Positions 1 through 11,579 of a stretch of 64,000 bases of DNA are shown in pieces. Numbering within the stretch: position 1 is the stretch's first letter; the number at the start of each line of letters is the position of its first letter. The stretch comes from Pterobdella sp. o SKG-2022 (taxonomy: Eukaryota > Annelida > Clitellata > Hirudinida > Piscicolidae). The notes under the pieces were generated by a model, which had not been told where the DNA came from, made no database searches, and worked only from the letters and a program-made list of their open reading frames with translations. Where the stretch lies: NCBI GenBank assembly GCA_964035795.1, contig OZ038322.1:3692264-3756263 (forward strand), written 5' to 3'. The position numbers and the translations under genes are program-made.

Positions 1-64
1 ACAAGTATTTTCAGGTTTAAAAAATCGCAGTAAATCGACGAAGTTAATAAACGCAACACACCAG

Positions 65-191
65 AGAGGCGCTCAAGGCAGCGACACACCCCCCTCCAGG
101 AGTGGGCGACCTCCGGGCCACAGTCCTCACGTACTTCTGCACTGACATCGACAACAAGGGGCTTTCCTGGGACACCATGTACCTGGCATGA
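65..191 (+). CDS. Exon-like ORF, family not recognised (partial)
   Basis: A GC-richer island in AT-rich DNA. After a possible acceptor AG at 63-64 the plus strand reads E-A-L-K-A-A-T-H-P-P-P-G-V-G-D-L-R and continues through T-Y-F-C-T-D-I-D-N-K-G-L-S-W-D-T-M to a TGA at 189-191. A GT at 179-180 could be the donor, which would end the exon before the stop. The peptide composition looks like a conserved protein and unlike the surrounding shadow ORFs. No partner exon was found downstream, and the stop just after the possible donor could instead mean a decayed exon. I do not recognise the family. Confidence 0.3.
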
Positions 192-1275
192 TTCATGGGG
201 TCTTCAAAAATCGGGTTTGCAAGTGCTGATATTCATGCCATGTTTAAAGAACAGTGTTTATAATAATGATCATCGTCGTTTCATGTCTGTTTCTATGCTA
301 GCATGGGTTGGACATGAAGCAGAGAAACGCTTGAAACCACAAAAGATGCCTATTAGGCGCTATATAAGTAATTCATATTATTAAAGTGTTCTACTCCTAC
401 ATAGTTATTCTACATCATCTTTAAATTATTCCTATGTAAATACTTATCAACAAAGTTTCAAAACGCATTCAAAAAATTTAGCAAATGAAGATTGTTAATT
501 ATTCGAAACTTATAATACAAAACCCACTCAATAATTCTTTCTTTTGGCTTGAAAGGACCTAATGAGTTCAAACCCAGTCTCTCTATAGCCTGCGGAATAT
601 TTGGCTCCATCAGAGATTCAGATATAGCGCATGTGTTTTTAATAATAATTTCTAAAAGTTTAAAATCATTTTTTATGAAATAGTATATAATACATTTGAT
701 AAAAACAAAACAAAATCGATGTAGAAAGAATATTCTGAAACACTTGTAAGAAAAACAAACGTGCGTTCACTTTTGTTTATCATAATATTCTCAATAAGTT
801 TTGCTTCATCATAAAACGTTGGCCGTGAGCATGGAGGTTTTCAAAGCTAAGGGCCATTGAAAGTAACGCTTTATGATAAGGCAAAAATTATTAAAAACTA
901 TAACTTTGTTTCAAATAAGTGTTTTGAGAATTTGCTTATATATTCGAAATACAACAGAATTTAATTAAAATTCATAAAAACCATGAGATTTTTTGATAAT
1001 TTTTCGAACGTTGCAACCAGTTTTCAAATAAATTGAAATAAACTGAGAAACACTATTTTGAGACATTTAAAAAATTCCCAGTTTTTATAGCAAAAAAAGA
1101 AAGAAAATGAAACTTCTGTTAGACCACGTTTTATAGAACTCCAGTGCAAAGATCTGGTTTTGCCAACCACTATGAAATTTTTCACTCATTCTAGAACTCA
1201 CGAAAAACGGGTTTTTAATTACAATAACAATGAAATAAATAATTTTTTTTATCGCATGATTCAATATCAATAAGC

Positions 1276-1508
1276 TAGGCCGACTGCTGTCAACACCAGT
1301 CACTAAAACATATTGTTGTTGTTCGTCGATTCGTCTTCGAATATGACCATGGCAACAAGAGTTATATTTATATAAAAAAATTTAAAAAAATAAATAAAAA
1401 ATAAAAATAAAACATGTACAGATGTATAATCTACTGTAAAAATAAAATCTAGTTAGCTTATAATGCTGTAAATGTCCCCAATAACTGGGGTTGACAGTGG
1501 TCGGCCTA
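1276..1508. repeat. Small MITE-like element with ~25-bp inverted ends
   Basis: The left end reads TAGGCCGACTGCTGTCAACA and the right end is its reverse complement with a few mismatches (ACTGGGGTTGACAGTGGTCG then GCCTA). The inverted arms at 1276-1300 and 1484-1508 enclose about 180 bp of A-rich DNA with no coding capacity. This is the architecture of a non-autonomous DNA element. Confidence 0.55.
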
Positions 1509-2826
1509 GACCATAAATACTATTATAGAATAACTTAAAATATAGACCATATATTTGGAACAAAATTTTATGGATTGGCAGCCCGAGTTAACGAGCAATT
1601 TTGAATTATCGAATTCAAGTTTCCCCGCTCGCACACTTGGGCAGTATAACCTATGATTAATAATTAAAATACGCTTTTAATAACAAGCGTCCAAACATGT
1701 GATCGCAATGCTCTCTAGCTTGGCCTAGGTTTAAATATTACTTCTGGTTTTTTATAACTTCCTTTTCCCAATCTCAATTTAAAAATCATCTTTCCGTAAA
1801 ATCTTTTTTTTTTCAAAAATTTTCTATTTGCACCCTGACATTGGTACTAGACCCGATGTTTGGCTGAAGTTTTTCAAGGGCAAATATTGGAAACAGCTGC
1901 CTCACTAATAAACGGTACTTTGTATTTTTATTATTTTTAATTCATAAATTTATATTTTCTAAAATTTTTTAGAAAAAAATTTCATAAAAAATGTTGAAAT
2001 ATTTCTTAAATTAAAAAGTGTTTTATTGAAAACATATTTTTTAATAATTTTTTAGCTTTTTAGACATCGTATGTTCTTTTGTGAACTTGAATTTTACCAG
2101 TAAACTTCAAATTATGAGGGTTTATAAAAATACGTAAAGAAAATTTTCATTTAACTAAAATTTTCGACAAGTAAAACCTTGTCATAATTTAGTAGCAAAG
2201 TTGCAAAAAAAAAGTCTTTGCTCTACAACTCTTCTTATAAATCCTCACAAGTTTACTGGTAATATTGTTTTTTTGCAATTTATTGAAAATTTTCACTGAT
2301 TGCAACGATGTAAAAAGTTTTTAAAGCCCCGTGAGATGTTATTTGTTATGAATAACTGATTTAAAAAAAAGGATTTTATCAAACACTTATTAATTGAATA
2401 ATAACAAGTAGCTTTTCGTAAGTTAAACTTTCATTATCAAGTATACCTTAACTGAGTTATTTTTATATATTGAGCTGTTATGTATTGAGCCATTATGATA
2501 TTGAAAACAAATGCATTTCTAGTCAAAAACACCATTCAATCATAACACAATTTCTCATGTCAAAAACCTTAAACCATAGAAAGCTCTTACAGTGAAAAAT
2601 ATTAATAAAGAAAGCGACAACAAAAATAATAATAGCAACAAAAACACGAATAAAAAATTAAAAATGATTTTTAAAAAATAAAAAATAACAATATAAAAAA
2701 TAGCAATATAAAAAAAGCAATAACAAAAAAAAATGATAATAATAATGAAAACAATGTTATTACTAATCAAAATAATAATTTTTGAAAAATGAAGACAAAA
2801 ATAATGAATGAATTGATCACAATAGA

Positions 2827-2877
2827 TTATAATGCTGTATATGTCCCAGTAATAGGGGTGACAGCAGTTCGCCTAGA
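2827..2877 (+). repeat. Solo end of the 1276-1508 element
   Basis: The stretch from ATAATGCTGTATATGTCCCA to GACAGCAGTTCGCCTAGA matches 1459-1510 with few differences. No inverted partner was found nearby, so it appears to be a single end or a truncated copy. Confidence 0.5.
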
Positions 2878-3083
2878 TTTTTGATTTTATCACAATTTAT
2901 GGAACATGCTCTTTTTTTAAAATTTTTTGAAAATATTTTTTAAATAATATTAATAATAGTAAATAATAAAAATAATAAGGTAACAAATTTTTTAAATAAT
3001 AATAAAAATATTAATAACAATAATGAAAAAGATTATTGAATGAATAGTTTTCAATTTTAATATTAATATTATCCAGTACAAAC

Positions 3084-3980
3084 CAATCTAATCTTATCAG
3101 CCTCATTGACCACGAAGAGGTTGTCCCTCTTGACGTAGAACTCAGCACTCTGCAGTAGAGCCTTCAGGGGCACCAAGCCCACAACCTGAGATCCCACTAC
3201 TGGCAGGTCCAACTTCTGTGGAGCAGGTGGTTTCATTTGATCTCACTTTATTGACTTTTGAATCCTTTAGGATTAGACGTTAAACGTTGTTCTATTAACA
3301 AAATTAATAGTTAGTCTTGGGAATCCATTTCATACATGTTTCCAACATGAAGTTTCATCACGACTTATTTTGAAGATAGTTTCGAGTTGGCTTTTCTCAG
3401 GCTTGAGAACAAAAAAATTTCCAAAAAAACTTAAAAAAATTGCATTGAGGAAGGATCTGAAGAGTTGGTGGTAGCCCTCAAAGTGGTGATAAAAAGTTCA
3501 CAAAGGTTCATGAAACAGCTTCAAAAAAGTGGATTCTTATGAGTCATGTTTCATAAATCTAATCTAAAACACCATTTATTTTGGATAAATACCGTTAAAA
3601 ATTAAGATATGTCTCAAACCTTGGCAATAGCTACACACTCCTCGAAAACTTCGTGTATCTTAGTCACCTGCAAATAACTTACAAATAATGCACTTTTCTA
3701 TTACACTCCAAACTTTTCAAATGAGACATTTAAAGGACAAACATATGCAAAACATTAAAGAGCTCAAACATTGATATCGGTGACGTTGATGGAGATCTGT
3801 GCCATGTCCTCTTCCTCCAAGTACCATCCTATGGCCTGCACACATTTGAACTTGCCTGGCTGACGTATCAATAAGACTTTGTACATGAGGTTTATCATGA
3901 CATACCACATGTGAAATATTTCGTAACCATCACATTGAGTGGTGCAATAATTATAACTAAATGTAAAAACTGAATATGTG

Positions 3981-4020
<40 letters not shown>

Positions 4021-4565
4021 AATGGTTTGTTATTTATTAATATTTTATACACCAAATATTATCCAACTAAAAAAGTTTGCATACAAGCATCAAAACTCAC
4101 TTGGTTTTCTCCTCTGCCTTGCTCCCTGATGTCAAGAGCAATCCTATGCGCCTGCTCCTTGGTCGCTATCATGTTGACGTTGTAAGCGATCAAGAAATTT
4201 CTTGCACCCAGCAACGAAGCACCCCAACCTGCGTGCATTCAAGCCTCTTTATCATTCAATTCACTATAAGCCACTAAAAAGTATACTGAGGCACTTGAAT
4301 TTATAGAGTACAACCGTATAAAATATTTTTTTTTAATGCCTACAAATTGATTTTGTTTTCTAACCTGCATTGAAATCCACAGGTCCGTAATCAGGTTTCC
4401 ATGAAGGATGTTTTAACTGTGGAAATAAAGTTTATTACAGGTTTACACATAAATATATTAACAATTCTGAATGTTAGTACGTTATAATGAAATAATATTA
4501 ATTTTAATCTTAAATGATTTGCGATACCTTTGCACTTCACAGAAAGATAGTTTTGTAATAATAGC

Positions 4566-4597
<32 letters not shown>

Positions 4598-6275
4598 TAA
4601 TAATAATAACAATCTACAAAGTATATTATAGTGATGTTTAACTCAGGGAGTTTCGAGATCAAAATAAATCTTATTTTAAGGAAATTTTAAACTCAACCAA
4701 TTTTTATGAATTTCAATACATTTATTCAAACCAAAAAGCCATTTTTTTGGAAACTTCCATCATAGGACATATATAAAAATTACACTCGTGAATTTTAACC
4801 ATATTATGACGTAACTAGTAATTACCTAATAAAATTACTGAACAATAAGTTGAGCTTGAAAATGTATTTGTGTCAACGAAGTTATATACTTTATGAACAA
4901 AATATTTTGTGTTTCGTAATTTTTAATTTTGGCTTGAATAATAATTTGAATTCTTATTATATACTTTGAATCCTATTAATATTCAAGTTTTTTTAAATTG
5001 TTTCATTTTCAATGATAAAATTCCTAGTTTTAAAAGCAAACATTAAACAATTAAAAGCATGAATAAACCTTTTCTTTCAGCCCCTCATACTCTCCAGTCC
5101 TTATTTGTGAGGTAGTCCTTCTGTAGTCATATTTAGAGGCTGCCCCATAAAGGTAGGCTGAAAAGTTATAATGATGAGAGATTTTCAAAATAGTATTAAG
5201 ATTGGTTCTTGTTGTTAACAAAGTAATTTATAGTGTAAAAGATTGGACTATATCAATGATGAACAATGAAAAATACAAAATATATACTATTTTTGAAACT
5301 TTGGAATATGAAAGCATGTTTAAACTGAAAATCAAGTAAAAAAATAAAATTTATATGAATTTCTTTTTTAGATGAAAACATACAAAATGGGAAAAATTAA
5401 AAAGCTTAAAAGAGTATTCAAACTTAGTTTTTCAAGTTAAAAATATAAAACAGTTAAAAGTCCCAAAAAATTATAATTTTTACAAGATTCATTTCTTGTT
5501 CAGATCCAGAACACATATAAACTATTTTCTGAGATTATTTTTCAAAGAATGACTCACAAGGCAAGCCTAGCTCATCAGCAAGTTTTTGAGCACACTGGTT
5601 GGCACATTTGATGCATTCATCCATGCTCACTCCTTTCACTGGAATAAATGGGCACACATCCATAGCTCCAAGTCTTGGATGCTCTCCTTTATTGTTAAAT
5701 TCCAAAATATCGATTATACAATATTTCAAAATATTTGTGGCAAATAAATGAAAATATTGAACTAGTGTGATCCTGTGGTAATAACATGCTTGATACATTT
5801 AAATCGATTTATTCACTCATGAAACTACTTATAAATTCATAAAAGCCAGCCTAATATACTAATTATTTACCATGATGCTTGGACATGTCAATGTGTTTCT
5901 TAGCAACTTTGGCTGCATTGAAAGCCCCTTCAACAACCCTGTCAGGTTCCCCAACAAAAGTGTAAACAGTCCTGTTTGTTGAAGCTCCCGGATCCACATC
6001 TAATAAACTACATCCCTCCGTTGATTTAATAGCATCTGCTATTTCATTTATAACCTAAAATTTGATATCACTTTTTTAAAAACACAACATAGTTGGTATT
6101 GAACATATCTTGAGATATATTTTCAGAAATATTTAAAAGAAATAGAAAAATGAATATTTGTAAAAATTCAATCCGGTTCTGCTTGTTATTGATATTCAAC
6201 TTGAGAGAAATGTGAACTTACATCAGTACGAATACCTTCTGAAAAATTTGGAACACACTCAACAATTTTAGACAT
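3084..6275 (-). CDS. FTCD: Formimidoyltransferase-cyclodeaminase, N-terminal transferase half (5' nine exons)
   Basis: In animals FTCD moves the formimino group from formiminoglutamate to tetrahydrofolate and then deaminates it (cytosolic histidine/folate metabolism). Nine exons, in coding order: 6275-6222, 6054-5871, 5686-5558, 5157-5069, 4416-4365, 4228-4101, 3859-3770, 3667-3620 and 3215-3084. All have GT-AG borders and join in frame over 906 nt (302 residues). The start ATG at 6275 gives [14 protein letters not shown], the family N-terminus. Family blocks follow: [50 protein letters not shown] and [18 protein letters not shown]. These cover both formiminotransferase subdomains. Exon 9 ends in K-I-R-L followed by a donor. 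The cyclodeaminase half was not found at 1-3083 and probably lies outside the window. Confidence 0.93.
3984..4015. repeat. (TA)n microsatellite
   Basis: Uninterrupted TA dinucleotide run of about 16 units inside an FTCD intron. Confidence 0.95.
4556..4611. repeat. (AAT)n microsatellite
   Basis: Imperfect AAT trinucleotide run in the FTCD intron. It creates a spurious poly-leucine ORF on the minus strand. Confidence 0.9.
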
Positions 6276-7786
6276 TCTTCAAAGTTATAGAATATTTTAG
6301 TTTGAAACTAACTTTCAATGTGAGCTTCTTATGAACTTTATAAGCTCAAGTCAGAGGTTAAAGTACAAAGTATAGATCTTTTTTAACCGTTATCAATCTA
6401 TAGCATTTATAATTTTGTAAACATGATTTTTACCAAAGGGGTAATTTTTAAATTGAAATGTATTGACAATTCTGAATAAATCGTTTTTGGTTGAGATTTT
6501 ATGACAATTTTCAAAAGTCAAATGCAATAAATTGGAACTGATGTATAAAATGGAAACAAAGGTTTATCGATAAAATCTAAGCAGCTTTTTTAATTAAATT
6601 CTAAATTTTGAGTACTTTCGATATTTAAATCAATGATCGATTAAATAATATTGTTAAAGGTTCCGTTATTACAAACTTCAGTTAACCAGTAATAAATTTG
6701 ATAAAAATAACTGTACCCATACACAAATGTACTTGACACCAAGGTTTATAAAACAACGAAGTTTGTTGCAAGCAAAACCTTTATTACACTTGTTAATGTA
6801 AATTCTGCTTGCTAAAAGCTTTTTTTCGAATGAACTTTTATACTTGTGTCTAGAAAATTTTGTCAACTTGGTTTAAGACAAAGTTTTAGTCGTACTATTA
6901 TCAAGTTTGGGCAATTTTGAGGTTTTCATATTTTCAAAGCTAAAACAATCAATGCTTTTTTGAAGTTTAATTCTAGATCTTTTTTGGAGAACTGCATACA
7001 AAAATTATAATGCATTTTTAAAACCCTCCATATCAATACTTAGTAGACAGATATTTCAAATTTTTCTGTTTGAGTTTTTTTCATAATATATATGTATTGT
7101 TGAGAACATGTATCTCGTTATGCTATTGTGTAAATAATAAATGGCACGATTGTGTAGCAAGCTTTTGTTATATATGAAAAGCTTATCAAGCCTACGTCTC
7201 ATATTCAGATTTGTGTCTAAAAATATTAGTCCGAAGTTTCAAAAAATATTTTCATGGTGACTACTACAACGAAAATTCGTTGCACGGTCACAGTTCAGAA
7301 TGCGGCGTGATGGAACAACTCAAATAATGAGATAAAATAAAATAAATTTTTTCATTCAAAATTATAATGTTATTTCAGGTATGCCAAACGTTTTTTTCCT
7401 TTGACTCTTATTTCGTTCAACAAAATTAAAAAACCAACCCGGTTGTCATTTTAGGCAGAACTTTTTTGGCGTCTAGAAGCTTTCTGGTGGTTCTGAAAAA
7501 CAGTAGAAGCACTTTTTTATCATGGACGATAATTTTAAACCACAAAATATTATTTTTCAACTCGTTTCCACACCACATCACATGAGTTTTGATATGGCAG
7601 ATCAAGAAACTTCCTTATGCTTGAGATAAGATTGTGCGATAAAGTAAATTTGATTAAATCACTTTTCTAAAAACTAATTCAGATTGTGATTCAAATGGAA
7701 ACCTCTGGCTTGAATAGTTCTTTAAAAAATCTTTTTTCTCTTCATCAAATTCAAGCTTTTGTCGCAATTTTCTACCACTAGATATT

Positions 7787-7955
7787 AAACTTTAAAAACA
7801 TCGATTGAGGACTCATACATATATTTAAAAAAAATAGCTATAAATTTCGATAAGTATAGCCTTATCATAAAACATTAGCAGGCTATACTTATCGAAAATT
7901 ATAGCTATTTTTTTTAAATAAATGTATGAATCCTCAATTGATGTTTTTAAAGTTT
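7787..7955. repeat. Foldback element, 75-nt arms
   Basis: The left arm (7787-7861) and right arm (7881-7955) are reverse complements over 75 nt with about four mismatches, separated by a 19-nt spacer. The outer ends read AAACTTTAAAAACATCGATT and its complement. The arms contain TAGCTATAAATTTCGATAAG, related to the dispersed CTTATCAAAAATTATAG repeat. The transcript would form one long hairpin. Confidence 0.85.
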
Positions 7956-8857
7956 AATTGCTATACAAAACATACATAAGATGTCTCTGAAAAGTCACCA
8001 CTAGCTATTAAAATTTTCGCTTAGTGGATAAAAATGCTTATGATGATTTATGTTGATGAAAAAAAAACACATATGATCCTTCTATTTTACTGAAACACAA
8101 ACTGATCTATGCAAGACAGAGTATTTCCTGCACATGCTGGTTGCACAAGCTGATTGCATGAGATCAAAAACTAGGGTTATTATTACTTTTATTACAAAAT
8201 TGAATTTGTCGAAAATTTAGTTTTTAATGAAAAAAATCAAAAAATTGCATCATTTTATGAAGTTATTTCGACGCAATCTTTTTTATAAAGAATTTTCATA
8301 ATTTCCCTACTTTTATCAATTTGTAAAAATGTGAAGTTGACGCAAACTATATGATGTCATGGTTTACAATTTGTTGAAAACAATCTTTATCAAGAAGTTT
8401 GCAAAATCAAGAAAATTATCTTGTGAATTATTTTAAACTTCCTCAAAAGACTATATATTTAATCAAAAAATGAGATTGTTTGCTAAGATGGATTTTTTTG
8501 GTTGCTCCTAAATAGCTTTGGGTACTATGAACGAATGATGAGAAATATCTCATATTGTTCGTGTCATTCATCAAAATGGCGAGAATAATGAAGAAATAAC
8601 TTTAAAATATATGTTCGAATGATAAACGGCATACATGGATAAAAAAATTTTAAATACGAAAAAAACACCAGCTTATCAAAAATTAGAGGAATTTAATAAT
8701 AATAATAATAATAAAAATAAAGATTTTGATTTTTTCATGAGAAAATTCTAGGTAGATTTATTGTTCGAACAAAACTGAACAAAAAGCATCAAATGTGAGT
8801 TCTTAATGCATTTATTGAAATTATTATGTAACCATATTTACAATAAATTTTTTTGAC

Positions 8858-9100
8858 GAGGCTAAACTTATCAAAATTATAGTTTTTGGTTCTCAATAAA
8901 TTTATTTTTTAGGTTTCTTATATATCTTTTTTCTTCAGATTTTCTCGATTATTTTTCATTATAATAAAGAAACTAGATAAATTTTCTCATTTAAAATAAA
9001 AGAAATCAAGAAAATCTGATTAAAAGCATACACCAGATGTCTCTAAAAATGCATTTATTGACGATCAAAAGCTATAATTTTTGATATGTTTAGCTTTATC
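8858..9100. repeat. Inverted pair of the CTTATCAAAAATTATAG repeat
   Basis: Sequence at 8858-8905 (GCTAAACTTATCAAAATTAT then AGTTTTTGGTTCTCAATAAA) recurs as its reverse complement at 9055-9100, about 150 bp away. This is a second inverted-repeat element related to 7787-7955. Confidence 0.6.
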
Positions 9101-9899
9101 ATAAGAATAGCAAAAAAGCTATATTGTAGCTATAGTTATATAATCCAATAAATGTTTTCAGAACTCTCTCACATTTGGTTTTTGTTGTAGCAAAATGATA
9201 ATTAAAAAAACATAAAATGTCTGGAAAAACACCATATTCATCACAAAAATAATTTTTACATGCTTCATCTTGAGAAATCTCTGACCAAGCAGAAGTGTTC
9301 TCTTGTTCAAAGCCTCTATTTTAGCAGTTTTACTGGTTGTGATGAAATAACTGTTGCGGTTGTTGTTGAGCAACAAGATTTTTTTAAAGGCGGAATTAAA
9401 TAAGAGAAGTTGGTTGTACTACATCCGGGAGATGCGGCATGGAAAGTGTGAGGGTTGGATCTTTGGGCGTGGTATCAGAAGGAGTGGTTCAGTAGATGGG
9501 TGGTCATATAGGATATGTTTAGCAAACTTGTCGTCTAATCCATTATATCTTATGATATATAGATGTACTTAAGTCACTTCCGGACTAAAGATACCTTTGC
9601 CGTTCTTGGCCACGTGGAACCTCTTTCGTATGAAGCTCAACCATTATACAGAAGTTAATTAACTATTTAATATCTAATTCATAGTATATATTTGTTCATC
9701 AAATCGTGTCTATTCCTTAGTCAAGTGCATTTAATTACTCACACGCATATATAGACTTGTGAGTAGTATATTACATAACCTGCAAAAAAGATAATTATTC
9801 AATTCATTAGCAGTATTAACTTTGAATATATGATAGTTATTTACATTATTAATTATTTATTAAACTAATTAAACTACGTTACTTTCATTTCGAACGCAA

Positions 9900-11365
9900 C
9901 CTCAAAAAATTTTCCAAAGACCTGGAACCTTTCCTAAGATTTAATAAACTAGTTGAGCTCTTTTATGCATTCTTTAAACTTTGTAGGTCTCTTTTGAACA
10001 TGGTTTTGGTAATTGAACAAGAAATGCTCCACAGTTTCATTTTCTTCCTAAAAGTGAAATGACACAGAAACTGCCGCATTCCTGAGAGATGCCTTGTAGC
10101 TGAGCCGTCCATAACCAGTGATAATTTAATTACATAGCACAGAGGATTAGAACCATTGGGTTTTCCACAAAAATTCCTCTTAGAATAAATTTTTGCCTCA
10201 ACCTGCTTCTTGTGGATTTGTTCTATCTACATTGCCACAAATTGCATCGCAATCTCAAGGTGGCTTAAGCGATCCCATGATGCGACTCTCTACCTCAAAA
10301 CTAAAGCTTTAGAAATAAGTTTTTCTATGGATATTTAATGAGCCTTTGCCACAATGGCTAAATACAGCGGAGGTTGGTCAGCAACGATTTGTAAAGCATT
10401 AGCAGCTAAAAGCCCGAATACTTTAAGCGATCTTAAGATAGCAAACCATTTATGGAAATAAGATACTAAATTACTTAAATTACAAGTGTGACCGCATCTA
10501 TTTACTCAACAGGAGCTGTCATGTTCAATAATAGGTATGCGCATAGTGTCGAACAAGATTTCAAGAACATTCCTCTTGAGATCTCAATCAGAGCCTACAT
10601 ACCGCCCAAGCGCCATGAGATACATGACCGTTCGTGTTTTAAGACCAAAACGTTTATTGAGTTATTAAACTTGTTATCTAGTAACGTGCCAAGATATTTT
10701 TATACATCTTGTATGCGTACATCATTGTATATAAAAGATAATCTCTCCGAAGCAAAAATACCTTTAACTAAGCTATACTTAGTCTTGCTGTTAGAATAGT
10801 TAGCTTATATTTTTTACGCCAACGATCTAAGATTCTGAAGCACTCATTTTCTCAAGCATCTAGTTTTACCCTAGGATTATCTTCAACCACTATGCCTATG
10901 TCATTTGCAAATGCTACCCATTTAGCCTGCAGAGCACTCCACTTGCACAAAGCCTTGTGAAGTAGCCCATTGATTCACCATCACCAAACATACGGCCAAG
11001 GAGGGATCCTTGAAGACATTCTTTTTCCGCATACTTGGAGATCACTTTTGCGTCGTAGCTAAGAACAACCCTGCGCTAGTCAAAGTAGCTCTGTAACCTT
11101 CCCAGTAGTTCGATTGATACATTTGGTTGAGTAATTCTATAAATCGTTCCAAGCCACCATATGTCATCAAAGGCCTTTTGTGTGCTTACAAAGATGCAAA
11201 TGATTTTCTCAAAGCATGTAGTGTGAATGCTATGAGGGTGCAGCTTGAAGCGTCTTCAACACTCAATCCAGGCTTGAAGCCAAACTGAGATGCCGAGGTA
11301 AGCATGCAATCTTCATAGTTACACTCAATTCTTGAGATTAAGATTTTTTCAAAGACTCTGGCCTA
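9900..11365 (-). mobile_element. Degenerate non-LTR retrotransposon, R1-like reverse transcriptase relic
   Basis: The minus strand from 11365 reads A-R-V-F-E-K-I-L-I-S-R-I, then S-A-S-Q-F-G-F-K-P-G-L-S-V-E-D-A, and after a frame break T-Q-K-A-F-D-D-I-W-W-L-G. These resemble reverse transcriptase blocks of R1/I-type LINEs, where A-F-D-x-x-W-W precedes the core palm. Near 10.08-9.96 kb it reads E-E-N-E-T-V-E-H-F-L-F-N-Y, resembling the C-terminal cysteine/histidine region of such elements. Several stops and frameshifts make it inactive. It lies just downstream of the SLC22 last exon, on the same strand. Confidence 0.65.
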
Positions 11366-11579
11366 TTTAGCAAGAAAATTGTCTTCGGTTAAATACTGAA
11401 TTATTATTTTTTTAAAGTTGCATTTATTATTTTTTATATTTTTATAACGTTTGAGCAAATTACAGCATAAAATAAAAATTTTACTACAACGATATATTAG
11501 GAAGACAGATTTATTTTTATCACTGTTCATATAATGAAAATCAAAAGACTTGTTCAACAAATACTTAATCAAAAGTTTG

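Larger units (their letters stand above)
192..3083. other. AT-rich intergenic or intronic DNA, no gene seen
   Basis: Long A and T runs and low-complexity AAT/AAAT stretches, notably 2590-3010. No conserved peptide was recognised in any frame. If FTCD continues beyond its ninth exon, this is its next intron. It holds one small inverted-repeat element and a solo copy of that element's end, listed separately. At 2402-2450 it also holds one copy of the dispersed AAGCTTTTCGTAAG / ATTATCAAG repeat. Confidence 0.6.
6276..9899. other. Intergenic region with foldback repeats, no gene seen
   Basis: No exon was recognised between the start of FTCD and the LINE relic at 9.9 kb. It contains the two inverted-repeat structures listed separately and an (AAT)n run near 8695-8715. 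A plus-strand ORF at 9354-9572 is more GC-rich than its surroundings and reads I-R-E-M-R-H-G-K-C-E-G-W-I-F-G-R-G in part. I could not place it. Confidence 0.55.

Noticed and set aside
2555..2770. Minus-strand ORF rich in F, I and L
   Set aside because: Produced by an AAT/AAAT low-complexity tract; no real membrane-protein features.
4391..4612. Minus-strand ORF beginning with a poly-leucine run
   Set aside because: Translation of the (AAT)n microsatellite inside an FTCD intron.
10488..10799. 103-codon plus-strand ORF
   Set aside because: Lies antisense to the R1-like LINE relic and carries no recognisable domain.
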